From NCBI GenBank assembly GCA_028278425.1, contig JANQEJ010000222.1, positions 1-64,000 on the forward strand: a stretch of DNA of 64,000 bases, given 5' to 3'. The stretch comes from Planctomycetota bacterium. GTDB lineage: Bacteria; Planctomycetota; UBA1135; GCA-002686595. Below, one piece after another: positions 34,885-43,524 of the stretch. The notes under the pieces are model-generated. The model was not told where the DNA came from, did no database searches, and was given only the letters and a program-made list of their open reading frames with translations. Both the position numbers and the translations under genes were made by a program. Position 1 is the stretch's first letter; every line of letters starts with the position of its first letter.

Positions 34885-37161
34885 CTAGCGCCGCTGGCCC
34901 TCTTCCCGCGGCTTCGGCGCCGCCGGCAGGTACTGCTTGGGCCAGCGCTGGTCGAAGTACTCGTAGTCGACCGACGCTCCGAGCGTGATGTAGGGGTTCA
35001 CGAGGTGCGGCCGCGCCATCACGCAGAGGTCCGCCCGCCCCGCGGCGAGGATCGTGTTGCAGTGGTCGGGCCCGAGGATCGCGCCGACCGCCATCACGGG
35101 AATGCCGACCTCGTGGCGAATCTGCTCCGCGAACGGCACCTGGTACATGCGGCCGTAGATCGGCTCCGACTCCGGCGTGTTGCCCGCCGACGAGACGTCG
35201 ATCGCGTCGCAGCCGCGCTCCGCGAGCGCGGCCGCGATCGCCACGGAGTCGTCGGCGGTCTGTCCGCCCGCGTCGTCGAGCCAGTCGGTCGCCGAGGTGC
35301 GCACCGAGATCGGCTTCTCGTCCGGCCAGGCCGCGCGCACCGCGTCGAACACCTCCAACGGGAAGCGCATGCGGTTCTCGAGGCTGCCGCCGTACTCGTC
35401 GTCGCGGAGGTTCGCCTTCGGCGACAGGAACGACGAGAGCAGGTACCCGTGCGCCATGTGCAGCTCGATCATGTCGAAGCCCGCCTGGTCCGCGCGGATC
35501 GCCGCGCCGGCGAAGTCGTCCCGCACGCGGTCCATGTCGTCGCGGTCCATCTCCTTCGGCACGTGCCAGCCCGGCGCGAACGGCTGCGCCGACGGCGCGA
35601 TCGTCTGCCATGCGCTGTTGTCGGTCAGCGGATCGTCGCCCTCCCACGGCAGATGACACGAGCCCTTGCGCCCCGCGTGCGCGAGCTGCATCCCGATCTT
35701 CGCGCCGGAGTTGGCGTGCACGAACTCGACGACCTTCTTCCAGGCGCGCACGTGATCGCCGGAGTACATGCCGGCGCAGCCGAGGGTGATGCGCCCCTCC
35801 GGCGATACGTCGGTCATCTCCGTCATGACGAGCCCCGCCCCGCCGATCGCGCGGCTGCCGAGGTGTACGAGATGCCAGTCCCCCACGGTGCCCTTGCGCG
35901 CCGAGTACTGGCACATCGGCGAGACGACGACGCGGTTCGCGAGCTTCATCCCGCGCAGCGTCATCGGCGCGAACATCGGCGGCGGAACCGACCCGTCGGA
36001 GGCCGGCGGCATGCCGACGTCGCGGGCGTACCACTCGGTGACGCGCCCGACGAGCTCGGGATCGCGCAGCTTCAGGTTGTCGTAGGTGATGCGCTTCGAG
36101 CGCGACATCAGGTTGAACGTGAACTGCAGCGGATCCTGGTGCATGTAGCGCGCGGAGTTCTCGAACCACTCCAGGCTCGTCTGCGCCGCCTTCTGGAGCT
36201 TCAGGACCTCGACGTACCGCGCGTCCTCGTACGCCTGGAGCGCCGCGGGCACATCGTCCGTGCCGTGCTCGCGGAAGGCCTCGACCAGCGCGATCGAGTC
36301 CTCCATCGCGAGCTTCGTCCCCGAACCGATCGAGAAGTGCGCCGTGTGCGCCGCGTCGCCGATCAGGCAGACCTTGCCGTGGAACCAGCGCTCGTTCTTG
36401 ATCGTGGGGAACGTCCGCCACAGCGAGCGGTTCGTCAGCAGCGGGTGCCCGTCGAGGTGATCGGCGAAGAGCCGCTCGACGTACGCCACCGTCTCCTCCT
36501 CGCTGGCCTCGTCGAGCCCGGCGCGCTTCCAGACCTCCTCGCGGCACTCGACGATGAAGGTGCTGAGCGGCTCGTCGCCCACCTCGAACGGGTAGGCGTG
36601 CACCTGGAACAGCCCGTGCTCGTTCTCGCGGAACAGGAACGTGAACGCCTCGAGCGGCTTCGTCGTCCCGAGCCACGCGAACTTGCACTTGCGCCAGTCG
36701 AACGAGGGCTTGAAGTGCTCGGCGTACTTCTCGCGGACGATGCTGTTGATCCCGTCGCAAGCCAGGATGAAGTCCGCGTCGGCAAACTCGGCGTCGTCGG
36801 ACACCTCGCGCTCGAACTCGAGCTTCACCCCGACGGCGCGGCAGCGCTCGTGGAAGATCTGGAGCAGCTTCTTCCGGGACATCCCGCAGAACCCGTGCCC
36901 CGTCGACCGCACGCACGTGTCGGCGTAGTACGTCTCGATGTCCGTCCAGTAGGCGAACGCCTCGGTCATCGCGTGGTAACTCTCGGCGTCCTCGTCCTCG
37001 AACCCGCCGAGCGTCTCGTCGGAGAAAACCACCCCCCACCCGAACGTGTCGTCCGGCTTGTTGCGCTCGTAGACCGTGATGTCGGTCTCGGGAAAGGCCT
37101 TCTTCATCAGGATCGAGAAGTAGAGCCCCCCGGGCCCGGCGCCGATGCAAGCGATCTTCAT
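34885..37161 (-). CDS. Bifunctional aryl-CoA hydroxylase / OYE-type reductase (salicylyl-CoA 5-hydroxylase or anthraniloyl-CoA monooxygenase type)
   Basis: 758 residues from ATG 37161, 7 nt after TATCAT; ATG 37170 is possible. The N-terminal half is an FAD monooxygenase: MKIACIGAGPGGLYFSIL, VYERNKPDDTFGWGVVFSDE, and VCLIGDAAHTAHFSIGSGT. The C-terminal half is an Old-Yellow-Enzyme-type flavin reductase: PMTLRGMKLANRVVVSPMCQ, KIGMQLAHAGRKGS, ELHMAHGYLLSSFLSP, SSAGNTPESEPIYGRM. This fusion is the architecture of 2-aminobenzoyl-CoA monooxygenase/reductase and salicylyl-CoA 5-hydroxylase. No aryl-CoA ligase or ring-opening genes are adjacent, so the substrate cannot be settled. Confidence 0.92.
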   Translation of the reverse strand: MKIACIGAGPGGLYFSILMKKAFPETDITVYERNKPDDTFGWGVVFSDETLGGFEDEDAESYHAMTEAFAYWTDIETYYADTCVRSTGHGFCGMSRKKLLQIFHERCRAVGVKLEFEREVSDDAEFADADFILACDGINSIVREKYAEHFKPSFDWRKCKFAWLGTTKPLEAFTFLFRENEHGLFQVHAYPFEVGDEPLSTFIVECREEVWKRAGLDEASEEETVAYVERLFADHLDGHPLLTNRSLWRTFPTIKNERWFHGKVCLIGDAAHTAHFSIGSGTKLAMEDSIALVEAFREHGTDDVPAALQAYEDARYVEVLKLQKAAQTSLEWFENSARYMHQDPLQFTFNLMSRSKRITYDNLKLRDPELVGRVTEWYARDVGMPPASDGSVPPPMFAPMTLRGMKLANRVVVSPMCQYSARKGTVGDWHLVHLGSRAIGGAGLVMTEMTDVSPEGRITLGCAGMYSGDHVRAWKKVVEFVHANSGAKIGMQLAHAGRKGSCHLPWEGDDPLTDNSAWQTIAPSAQPFAPGWHVPKEMDRDDMDRVRDDFAGAAIRADQAGFDMIELHMAHGYLLSSFLSPKANLRDDEYGGSLENRMRFPLEVFDAVRAAWPDEKPISVRTSATDWLDDAGGQTADDSVAIAAALAERGCDAIDVSSAGNTPESEPIYGRMYQVPFAEQIRHEVGIPVMAVGAILGPDHCNTILAAGRADLCVMARPHLVNPYITLGASVDYEYFDQRWPKQYLPAAPKPREEGQRR

Positions 37162-37192
37162 CGGCGGCATGATAAGGATTAGGTTGTCCGGC

Positions 37193-37681
37193 GTGCGCAA
37201 GTTCCTCCTCGCCGCGGTCGCCCTCGTCGTCCTCGCCTACGCAGGTTGTCGTATCCGCTACGCCCTCGCCTCCGACGAGACCAAGATCCGCTGGCTGATC
37301 GAGGACGCCGCGGAGGGGTTCAACGACTCGCACGTCCGCGACACCATCGGCTGCCTGGCCGACGACTGGCACGACCGGACGACGGCGATCCACAAGGACA
37401 CGCTGATCCAGTTCCTCCAGTACTCGTACTTCCACGACCGCGAGGAGAAGACGAAGCGGTATCGCTACCGGGTCGAGGTGCCGGACGACACGATCACGGT
37501 CACCGTCGACGGGGACACGGCTACGTTCCGCTGCGTCGGGTACTTCGACGAGCTCAAGCAGGGGGAGTTCCAGCCGGTGTGGGTGGTGACCTTCGAAGGA
37601 GAGCTCGAGAGGGGCGACGACGGCTGGGAGGTCACGATCTCGGGCTACCAGAGCCTCGAGGGACGCGCGTTTCGGCGTTAG
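37193..37681 (+). CDS. Small membrane-anchored NTF2/SnoaL-like protein
   Basis: 162 residues from GTG 37193, 7 nt after TAGGTT. The N-terminal helix KFLLAAVALVVLAYAGC is a signal or lipoprotein-like anchor (YAGC could be a lipobox). The rest looks like a cone-shaped NTF2/SnoaL fold: KIRWLIEDAAEGFNDSHVRD, IGCLADDWHD, then beta strands ITVTVDGDTATFRCVGYF and PVWVVTFEGELERGDDGWEV. Function unknown. It is divergent from the hydroxylase fusion, and its stop lies in a long palindrome. Confidence 0.75.
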   Translation: MRKFLLAAVALVVLAYAGCRIRYALASDETKIRWLIEDAAEGFNDSHVRDTIGCLADDWHDRTTAIHKDTLIQFLQYSYFHDREEKTKRYRYRVEVPDDTITVTVDGDTATFRCVGYFDELKQGEFQPVWVVTFEGELERGDDGWEVTISGYQSLEGRAFRR

Positions 37682-37790
37682 TCGTACGGTGCCGCAACAA
37701 TTCGTCTACGTTTCCGCCCGGGGACCATAGCGTTTGCCGGAACCGCAAACGGAACGTAGACGAATTGCTGCGGCACCGTACGACTAACGC
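37675..37790. repeat. Long inverted repeat (about 41-bp arms) spanning two convergent stop codons
   Basis: The left arm 37675-37716 and right arm 37750-37790 are reverse complements except for one mismatch and one extra T on the left. The stops of both convergent genes (TAG 37679-37681, and 37784-37786 on the minus strand) are inside the arms, followed by TCGTACGGTGCCGC. The 33-nt loop contains a smaller hairpin, GTTTGC...GCAAAC. The GTACGGTGCCG core is shared with the palindrome at 16799-16858. Confidence 0.93.
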
Positions 37791-38956
37791 GCCAGCGCTC
37801 GCAGGCTCTCGATGCGCTCCTCATCCGGAATCGGCATGAGCTCGAGCGGATCCTCGCGCAGGTCGTAGAGCTCCGGATCGCCCTCCACCGGCACGTGCAG
37901 CCGCCAGCGCCCGTCCACCGTCACCGACCTCTCCCGCGCGCACGTCGCGTGAATCTGCGGCCACGGCCCGGTGCCGGCGAGCTGCATCAGGTCGCCCCCC
38001 ACCAAACCCTCGAGCGGCGGCAACCCCAACCGCGCGGCGATCGTCGGCATGACGTCGAGCAGCGTCCGGTCTTCCGTGTTGCGCACGCCGGGCGGGATGC
38101 CGGGGCCGCGGAAGACGAGCGGGACGTGCAGTTCCTCGCTGTAGAGCGTGTCCCCGGCTTCCTGCACGAGGTGCGGGAAGAAGCCGTTGAGCTCGAGCGG
38201 CACGCCGGGGCGCGGCGCGCGCTGCCAGAGCCCCTCGCCGTGGGCCGAGGTCAGGACGACGAGCGTCGTGTCGGCCAGCCCGGAGTCCTCGAGGTAGCGA
38301 AAGAGCTCACCCAGCGCGTCGTCGACCTGTCGGATCTCGGAGTCGTAGAGCGCGATGCGCGTCTCGATCTCGGCGTAGGTCTCGTCGTCCAGCCGATACT
38401 GCTCCTTCTCCGGCAAGGCCGCGCGAAAGCGCCGCTGCCGTCCTCGGTCTTCGAACGGCTCGAACGCCAACCCGTCCTCGGGCCGGTAGGGACGGTGCGG
38501 GTCGAAGAAGTGCAGGTAGCCGAAGAACGGGCGGCCGTCGCGCGCGTCGAGCCGCGCGCGCGCGACGTCGACCAGCGCTTCGGCCAGAAGCTCCGGATGC
38601 GCGCCGTACCGCTCGAACTCGGCCGCGGGAGCGAGATCCGGGTGCGCGACGGCCGCCCACGTCGCGTAGCCGTTGCCCGCGAAGACCTCGGCCAGCGTCA
38701 GACGCCCGTCCGGACGCCCGGTCATCAGCATCGACATCGCCGTATGGAGCTCGGAAGACGGCGACCAGACGCGCTCGAAGACGACGCCGTCCTCGGCCCA
38801 CTCGTCGATCGCGGGCGTCGTGCGCCGCTCGTAGCCGTGCAGGGACGTGTGATCGGCGCGCAGCGAGTCGACGACGATGAAGAGCACGTTCGTCGGCTCC
38901 TCCGGCATGTCGCAGCCGGCGAGGGTGAGGAGCAGCGCGGGGAGCAGGAGTCGCAC
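37784..38956 (-). CDS. Sulfatase-fold lipoprotein lacking the formylglycine motif
   Basis: 390 residues from GTG 38956; lipobox LAGC with Cys15. The alkaline-phosphatase/sulfatase fold is clear: NVLFIVVDSLRADHTSLHGY (metal Asp), FFGYLHFFDPHRPY, and VVLTSAHGEGL as the second metal site. The position of the catalytic Cys/Ser motif reads WSPSSELHTAMSMLMTGR, without C/S-x-P-x-R, so it would not be formylglycine-activated. It may be a phosphotransferase or phosphodiesterase relative. The gene is third in a tight operon after the SGNH and MBOAT genes (6-nt gap), suggesting a role in modifying an exported glycan. Confidence 0.85.
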   Translation of the reverse strand: MRLLLPALLLTLAGCDMPEEPTNVLFIVVDSLRADHTSLHGYERRTTPAIDEWAEDGVVFERVWSPSSELHTAMSMLMTGRPDGRLTLAEVFAGNGYATWAAVAHPDLAPAAEFERYGAHPELLAEALVDVARARLDARDGRPFFGYLHFFDPHRPYRPEDGLAFEPFEDRGRQRRFRAALPEKEQYRLDDETYAEIETRIALYDSEIRQVDDALGELFRYLEDSGLADTTLVVLTSAHGEGLWQRAPRPGVPLELNGFFPHLVQEAGDTLYSEELHVPLVFRGPGIPPGVRNTEDRTLLDVMPTIAARLGLPPLEGLVGGDLMQLAGTGPWPQIHATCARERSVTVDGRWRLHVPVEGDPELYDLREDPLELMPIPDEERIESLRALAR

Positions 38957-38962
38957 AGGTGA

Positions 38963-40396
38963 CTAGAACTGGAAGTACACGAACGGCGACGCCACGCCGA
39001 CCTGGTAGCGCAGGATGACGAATCCGAGCACCGCAAAGAAGAGCACTCGGCCGATCCACGTGATCCGCGACCAAAGTCGCGGCAGGTCGATGAAGGCGCC
39101 GGAAGCGTGGACGGCGAAGAGCGCGAGCAAGACGGCCCAGCCGATCAGGACGTCGCGGTCGAACCAGGAGGCGCTCGGCAGCGACCGCGGAACCAATTCG
39201 CTAAGGAACGCCACCGCCGCGCCGAAGCTGGGCGCGAAGAAAAAGACGATCGGGAACACCGCCATCACGACGCAGAAGGTCCAGCCGCCGAGCCGGAGCG
39301 CGAGGGAAGGCTCGCGCGGCTCCGCCTTGCCCTCGCGGATCAATCGCGCGCGCCGGAGGCGCAGCGAGTGCTGCGCGCAGATCAAGACGCCGTTCATGAA
39401 GCCCCAGAAGACGAACTTCCACGCCGCTCCGTGCCACAGGCCGAAGAGGGTCATCGCGAGCAGCGAGTTGCGCCAGACGGTCAGGTGGCTCAGCTTCGCC
39501 CGCGAGAGCGGCGAGTAGACGTAGTCGGCGATCCACGTGCCGAGCGACATGTGCCACCGGCTCCAGTAGTCGACGACCGACGTGCAGAGGAACGGCCGGT
39601 CGAAGTTCTTGACGAGCCTGACGCCGAAGAGCCGCGCGCTGCCGCGCGCGATGTCCGTGTAGGCGCTGAAGTCGGTGTAGAGCACGACCATCATCTGCGT
39701 CGACGCGAGCGCGAGGTGCGACGGGTCGGTTCCCGTCGGATCCGCCAAGTACGGGAAACAGAGCGGCGCGAGGCGGTCGGAGACGACGGTCTTCTTCGCG
39801 AGCCCCCACAGGATCAAGCGCCAGCCGGTGGACAGGTTTTCGCCGCTCAGGAGCTCCGTCTCCTTGAGCTGCGGGATCAAGTGCCCGCCGCGCTCGATCG
39901 GCCCGGCGACGAGCTGCGGGAAGAACGACACGTACAGCGCGTAGTCGACCACGTTCCGGCACGGCGCGATTTGCCGGCGGTACACGTCGATCGAGTAGCT
40001 CATCGTCTGGAACGTGTAGAAGGAGATCCCGAGCGGAAGGATCAGCTCCGTCCAGGGGATCCCGCCCGCGCCGAAAAGCCCGGCGAGGTCGTTGAACGTC
40101 CCGATCGCGAAGGCGGAGTACTTGAACCACGCGAGGAGCCCCAGGTTGCCGAGGATGCTCACGAGGAGCAGCAGGCGCCGCACGCGCTCGTTCGCACTCT
40201 TGTGGATCCCGATCGCGAGGCCGTAATCGAGGAACGTCGACCCGATCAACGCGAGTGAGTGGATCGGGCTCCACGCGAGGTAGAAGGCGTAGCTCGCGGC
40301 GAGCAGCCAGACGCGCCGCAACGGCCGCGGAACGAACTGGAACAACCCGACGATGAGGATCAGGAACGCGACGTACTCGTGCGTGGCGAAGGACAT
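38963..40396 (-). CDS. MBOAT family membrane O-acyltransferase (AlgI/PatA-like)
   Basis: 477 residues with about ten membrane helices. Family landmarks: VWLLAASYAFYLAWSP, LPLGISFYTFQTMSYSIDVY, FPQLVAGPIERGGHLIPQL, and the catalytic His322 in MTLFGLWHGAAWKFVFWG, preceded by FLCTSVVDYWSRWHMSLGTW. AlgI-type proteins move acetyl groups across the membrane to an SGNH-type partner that acetylates exopolysaccharide. The SGNH gene is 6 nt upstream, consistent with such a pair. Confidence 0.94.
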   Translation of the reverse strand: MSFATHEYVAFLILIVGLFQFVPRPLRRVWLLAASYAFYLAWSPIHSLALIGSTFLDYGLAIGIHKSANERVRRLLLLVSILGNLGLLAWFKYSAFAIGTFNDLAGLFGAGGIPWTELILPLGISFYTFQTMSYSIDVYRRQIAPCRNVVDYALYVSFFPQLVAGPIERGGHLIPQLKETELLSGENLSTGWRLILWGLAKKTVVSDRLAPLCFPYLADPTGTDPSHLALASTQMMVVLYTDFSAYTDIARGSARLFGVRLVKNFDRPFLCTSVVDYWSRWHMSLGTWIADYVYSPLSRAKLSHLTVWRNSLLAMTLFGLWHGAAWKFVFWGFMNGVLICAQHSLRLRRARLIREGKAEPREPSLALRLGGWTFCVVMAVFPIVFFFAPSFGAAVAFLSELVPRSLPSASWFDRDVLIGWAVLLALFAVHASGAFIDLPRLWSRITWIGRVLFFAVLGFVILRYQVGVASPFVYFQF

Positions 40397-40402
40397 GCGT
40401 CC

Positions 40403-41452
40403 CTAGAACAGCCCCTCGGCCTTCAGGACGGCGAACGCCTTGCGCCCCACGATGCCGTGCCCGCGGCGCGTCAGGTGGAAGTTGTCGGCCGGGTAGAAGA
40501 CCGACTCTTCCCCGTGTTCCAGGTCGAGCGCGTTCCACTCCGCCGGGTCCATGAAGACGGACGGCGCGATGCCCTTGTGCTCGAGCTCCTCCATGAGCGG
40601 CGCCATCGCCGCCTGCACTTCATCGTTGGCGTCGATCGCGATCGCGCTCGGGTGGTCCGCGAGCCAGCGCGCAAGCTTGTCGGTGAAGCGATGGTGCGTC
40701 CCGCTGACCGACGCCTGCAGGTACGGGTTGAAGAGCAGCGCCAGCCGCCCGCCCTCCGCCTCGACCGCGGCGAGCGCCTCGTTCAGCCGCTCCTCGACGC
40801 GCTCCCAGAGCGGCACTGCGTCGGGCCCGAACGGATCCCCCACCGCGCGGATCACGACCTCGCGCGTCGTCGGCTCGAGCACGAAGCCGGTCGCGTTCAC
40901 GCGCGTCCGCAGGAAGTTGTAGATCGCGCTCCGCAGCACGAACGGGCGCAGCGGGTTCGGGCTCGGCTCCCGCCCCTCCACCATGGGGCGAACGTCGAAG
41001 GGCTGAAACGAGAAGACGACGACGTCCGGCTCGAACCGGCGCGCGTCCTCCTCGTAGGTGCGCACCAATTGCTCGAAGGCGTAGCTCGGAACGGCGAAGC
41101 ACATCACCTCGGCTTCGCGCTCGATCCCGCGTGCCGCGAAGTCGCTGCGGACCTCGCGCTCGAGCATGCCGGTGATCGTGTCCCCGTAAGCCGTGCGGCT
41201 GCCGAAGAGGACCGAGTTCCCGATCACCGCCACCCGGAAGCGCTCCGAATCCTCCTCCGGCGTGAGCCAGTCGGGACCGCGGTACCCGAAGGCGTTGATC
41301 CGGATCCCCTCGTGCCGGTCGATCTCCTGGTTCGGGAGGATGCGCAGGCCGAGGCGCCCGTCCTGATCGGAGATCATTCCCCCTTCGCCGCCGAAGCCGG
41401 CCGCGCGCAACCCGACCTCCAGCCCCGCGACGACGAGGAAGAAGACGAGCAC
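40403..41452 (-). CDS. SGNH/GDSL-like acyltransferase or esterase, membrane-anchored
   Basis: 349 residues from GTG 41452. The N-terminal helix LVFFLVVAGLEVGLRAAG anchors it. The nucleophile block is FRVAVIGNSVLFGS (Ser80), and the C-terminal Asp-x-x-His-type block is PADNFHLTRRGHGIVG. The order SGNH-MBOAT-sulfatase-like and the short gaps suggest it is the extracytoplasmic acyl-transferring partner of the MBOAT protein, comparable to AlgX/AlgJ or PatB. This role is inferred from context. Confidence 0.85.
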   Translation of the reverse strand: MLVFFLVVAGLEVGLRAAGFGGEGGMISDQDGRLGLRILPNQEIDRHEGIRINAFGYRGPDWLTPEEDSERFRVAVIGNSVLFGSRTAYGDTITGMLEREVRSDFAARGIEREAEVMCFAVPSYAFEQLVRTYEEDARRFEPDVVVFSFQPFDVRPMVEGREPSPNPLRPFVLRSAIYNFLRTRVNATGFVLEPTTREVVIRAVGDPFGPDAVPLWERVEERLNEALAAVEAEGGRLALLFNPYLQASVSGTHHRFTDKLARWLADHPSAIAIDANDEVQAAMAPLMEELEHKGIAPSVFMDPAEWNALDLEHGEESVFYPADNFHLTRRGHGIVGRKAFAVLKAEGLF

Positions 41453-41471
41453 GCCGCCGCGGGCGCGGAGA

Positions 41472-42416
41472 CTACTCGTCGGACGGCCCTCCGGAGCGCG
41501 CCACCTGGTCCGGCTTGACCTTGGCGGCGTCGAAGTCCGCGGCGGCCTCGATCATCGTGTCGATGGTCTCGTCGAAGTCCGCGCTGCCGCCGCGCCGGAA
41601 GCGCAGCGGGTTCACGCGCGCGACGACGAAGGCCTTGAGGTACGGGCTGTCGAAGCCCTTCTCCTTCAGAGCGCTGACCGCTTTCGCCACCGCGTCGTCG
41701 AGCTCGAGCAGCTTCTTCGCGCGCTCCTCACGCATGGCAAGGGCGTCGGAGAGCACGTCCTCGTCGAACTCCTCCACGCGCTTCAGGACCGAGTGGTACG
41801 TGCTGCCCGAGAAGCGACCGCGCTCCTCGTAGCAGAGACCGAGGGTCAGGAACGACGGCTCCTCGAAGAGCACGGCGAAGTCCTTCTCCGGCGAGTCGTC
41901 GAGCTCGGCAAGCTCGCGCGCCATGCGGATGACCTCGAGCGACTTCTCCTTCAGGTTGTGCGCCTTCTCCGTGTTCAGCGAGAGGATGCGGTAGGCGAGC
42001 TCGGCCTCCGGAACCACCAGCGCGACGATCGCCTTGGCCCCGAGGTTGCGCATCGCCGCCAGTCGGTGGTGCCCGTTCGGCGTCCAGTACTTGCCCTTTT
42101 CGCCGCGCACGCAGATCACCGGATCGAGGAAGCGGTTGAGCTCGTCGATCCGCGCGGTCAGGCGGTCGGCGTGCGCTTTCGAGAGGTCGCGCTGGAACGG
42201 CGTCGGCTCGACCGTCCCGATCGGAAGCGCTGCGAGGCACTGCCACGCGCCGCCGAGCGGATCGCGGTACACGCCGAGCACGCGCCCGCCGTCGTTCTCG
42301 ATCGCTCCGGTGAGCTCGTCCATCTCGGCCGGCTCGGCCGCGCCCTGAATCTCCTCCGGCGTCAAGCCGCGGGAGGCGACCTCCGCCTTCTTCTTGCGAG
42401 CCTTCTTCTTGGCCAT
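41472..42416 (-). CDS. ParB N-terminal-like domain protein
   Basis: 314 residues from ATG 42416, 6 nt after TATCTT. A Lys/Arg/Ala tail (AKKKARKKKAEVA) precedes a ParB/Srx-type domain: TPFQRDLSKAHADRLTARID, FLDPVICVRGEKGKYWTPNG, then HHRLAAMRNLGAKAIVALVV. GHHRLAA replaces the GERR-type CTP-binding motif of true ParB. A helical region follows (SLNTEKAHNLKEKSLEVIRM). No parA, and not an obvious centromere-binding protein. Members of this broad group act in regulation or DNA transactions; the exact role is unknown. Confidence 0.8.
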   Translation of the reverse strand: MAKKKARKKKAEVASRGLTPEEIQGAAEPAEMDELTGAIENDGGRVLGVYRDPLGGAWQCLAALPIGTVEPTPFQRDLSKAHADRLTARIDELNRFLDPVICVRGEKGKYWTPNGHHRLAAMRNLGAKAIVALVVPEAELAYRILSLNTEKAHNLKEKSLEVIRMARELAELDDSPEKDFAVLFEEPSFLTLGLCYEERGRFSGSTYHSVLKRVEEFDEDVLSDALAMREERAKKLLELDDAVAKAVSALKEKGFDSPYLKAFVVARVNPLRFRRGGSADFDETIDTMIEAAADFDAAKVKPDQVARSGGPSDE

Positions 42417-42515
42417 ACCGCCAAGATAGCGCATCGAAAGACGCGCATCGCGCCGGCCCTGGGAGCGGCCCCGGGCATCTGTTATCCTGGTTCCTCGCTT
42501 CAAAGAAGGAGGACA

Positions 42516-42983
42516 ATGGAGCTTCGTAAACCGCTTGAAGAGGAGACGCTGGCCGAGGTCGGCTACCGCAACGTCGTTTCGGTTCCGGGCGACGCCACCG
42601 TCGGCGACGCGGTCCGGGCCATGCAGGCCGAAAAGGTCGGCGCCTGCTGCGTCATCGACGGCGAGGAGCTCCGCGGCATCTTCACGGAACGCAACCTGGT
42701 CGCGCGCGTGTTCGGAGCGGGCCTTTCGCTCGACGCGCCCGTCGCCGACTGCATGACGCCCAACCCGGTGACGTGCGGCGTCGACGACGCGCTCCACGTC
42801 GTCCTCACGAAGCTTCACCAGGGAGGCTTTCGCCACATCCCGGTCGTCGACGCGAACGGGCGGGCGATCGGAACCACGTCGGTGAAGCGGGCCGTGCGCT
42901 TCATGGGCCGCCACATGCGCGACGTCGTCTACAACGTGGCGCCGGAGCCCGGGCAGTTTCCCGACCGGCCGGAAGGGGGCTGA
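42516..42983 (+). CDS. CBS-domain protein (pair of CBS motifs)
   Basis: 155 residues. ATG 42516 follows a strong Shine-Dalgarno sequence (AAGGAGG) and a TATCCT box at ~42483. Two CBS motifs: NVVSVPGDATVGDAVRAMQA to GIFTERNLVARVF, and MTPNPVTCGVDDALHVVLTK to RHIPVVDANGRAIGTTSVK. CBS pairs bind adenosine nucleotides and regulate partner proteins. First gene of an operon with a second CBS protein (2-nt gap), DUF6614 and ftcD. Confidence 0.92.
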   Translation: MELRKPLEEETLAEVGYRNVVSVPGDATVGDAVRAMQAEKVGACCVIDGEELRGIFTERNLVARVFGAGLSLDAPVADCMTPNPVTCGVDDALHVVLTKLHQGGFRHIPVVDANGRAIGTTSVKRAVRFMGRHMRDVVYNVAPEPGQFPDRPEGG

Positions 42984-42985
42984 GG

Positions 42986-43519
42986 ATGATCTGCCCCGAC
43001 TGCAAGCACGACAACATTCCCGGCGCCGACGCGTGCGAGAACTGCGGGCAGGACCTGACGGCGCTCGACACGCCGGGATCCCGCACGGAGCTCGAGGCGA
43101 GCCTCACCGAGATCTCGGTGGAGAAGCTGTCGCCCAAGACGCCGGTCCTCGTGCCGGCGAGAGCCACCGTGTCGGACGCGCTGACCGTCATGCGCGACCG
43201 CCGGATCGGCGCGGTCCTGATCGGAACGAGCGACGAGATCGTCGGCATCTTCAGCGAGCGCGACGTGCTCCTGCGCATCGCCGACCGCTACCAGGAGGTC
43301 AAGTCGAGCCCGATCACCGAGTTCATGACGGCCAACCCGGAGACGCTCGAGCTCGACGCCCCGATCGCCTTCGCCCTGAACAAGATGGAGGTCGGCGACT
43401 TCCGCCACCTGCCGATCACGCGCGACGGGTTGCTCGTGGGCGTGATCTCGCTCCGCGACGTGCTCGCGTTCCTGAGCGCCGAGTACCCCGACCTGATCCC
43501 CGCGGCCTCCGAACGGTAA
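42986..43519 (+). CDS. Zinc-ribbon plus CBS-pair protein
   Basis: 177 residues, starting 2 nt after the previous stop. The N-terminus is a zinc ribbon with two CxxC knuckles (ICPDCKHDNIPGADACENCG). A CBS pair follows: TPVLVPARATVSDALTVMRD with GIFSERDVLLRI, and MTANPETLELDAPIAFALNK with RHLPITRDGLLVGVISLRD. It is a paralogue-like companion of the preceding CBS protein. The tight spacing suggests joint regulation, possibly in response to adenylate state. Confidence 0.92.
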   Translation: MICPDCKHDNIPGADACENCGQDLTALDTPGSRTELEASLTEISVEKLSPKTPVLVPARATVSDALTVMRDRRIGAVLIGTSDEIVGIFSERDVLLRIADRYQEVKSSPITEFMTANPETLELDAPIAFALNKMEVGDFRHLPITRDGLLVGVISLRDVLAFLSAEYPDLIPAASER

Positions 43520-43524
43520 CACGA

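Noticed and set aside
33193-37182. A 1329-codon open frame on the plus strand
   Set aside because: Antisense to three well-supported minus-strand features, with Arg/Val/Glu-rich shadow composition and no recognisable motif.
34139-37435. A 1098-codon open frame on the minus strand
   Set aside because: It covers parts of the kelch and hydroxylase genes in another frame and translates to Arg/Ala/Pro-rich sequence without domains; long shadow frames are expected at this GC content.
41472-42416. Chromosome-partitioning ParB near an origin
   Set aside because: No parA, no parS-like sites, no dnaA/gidB neighbours, and the GERR-type motif is GHHR; it is only a ParB-like domain.
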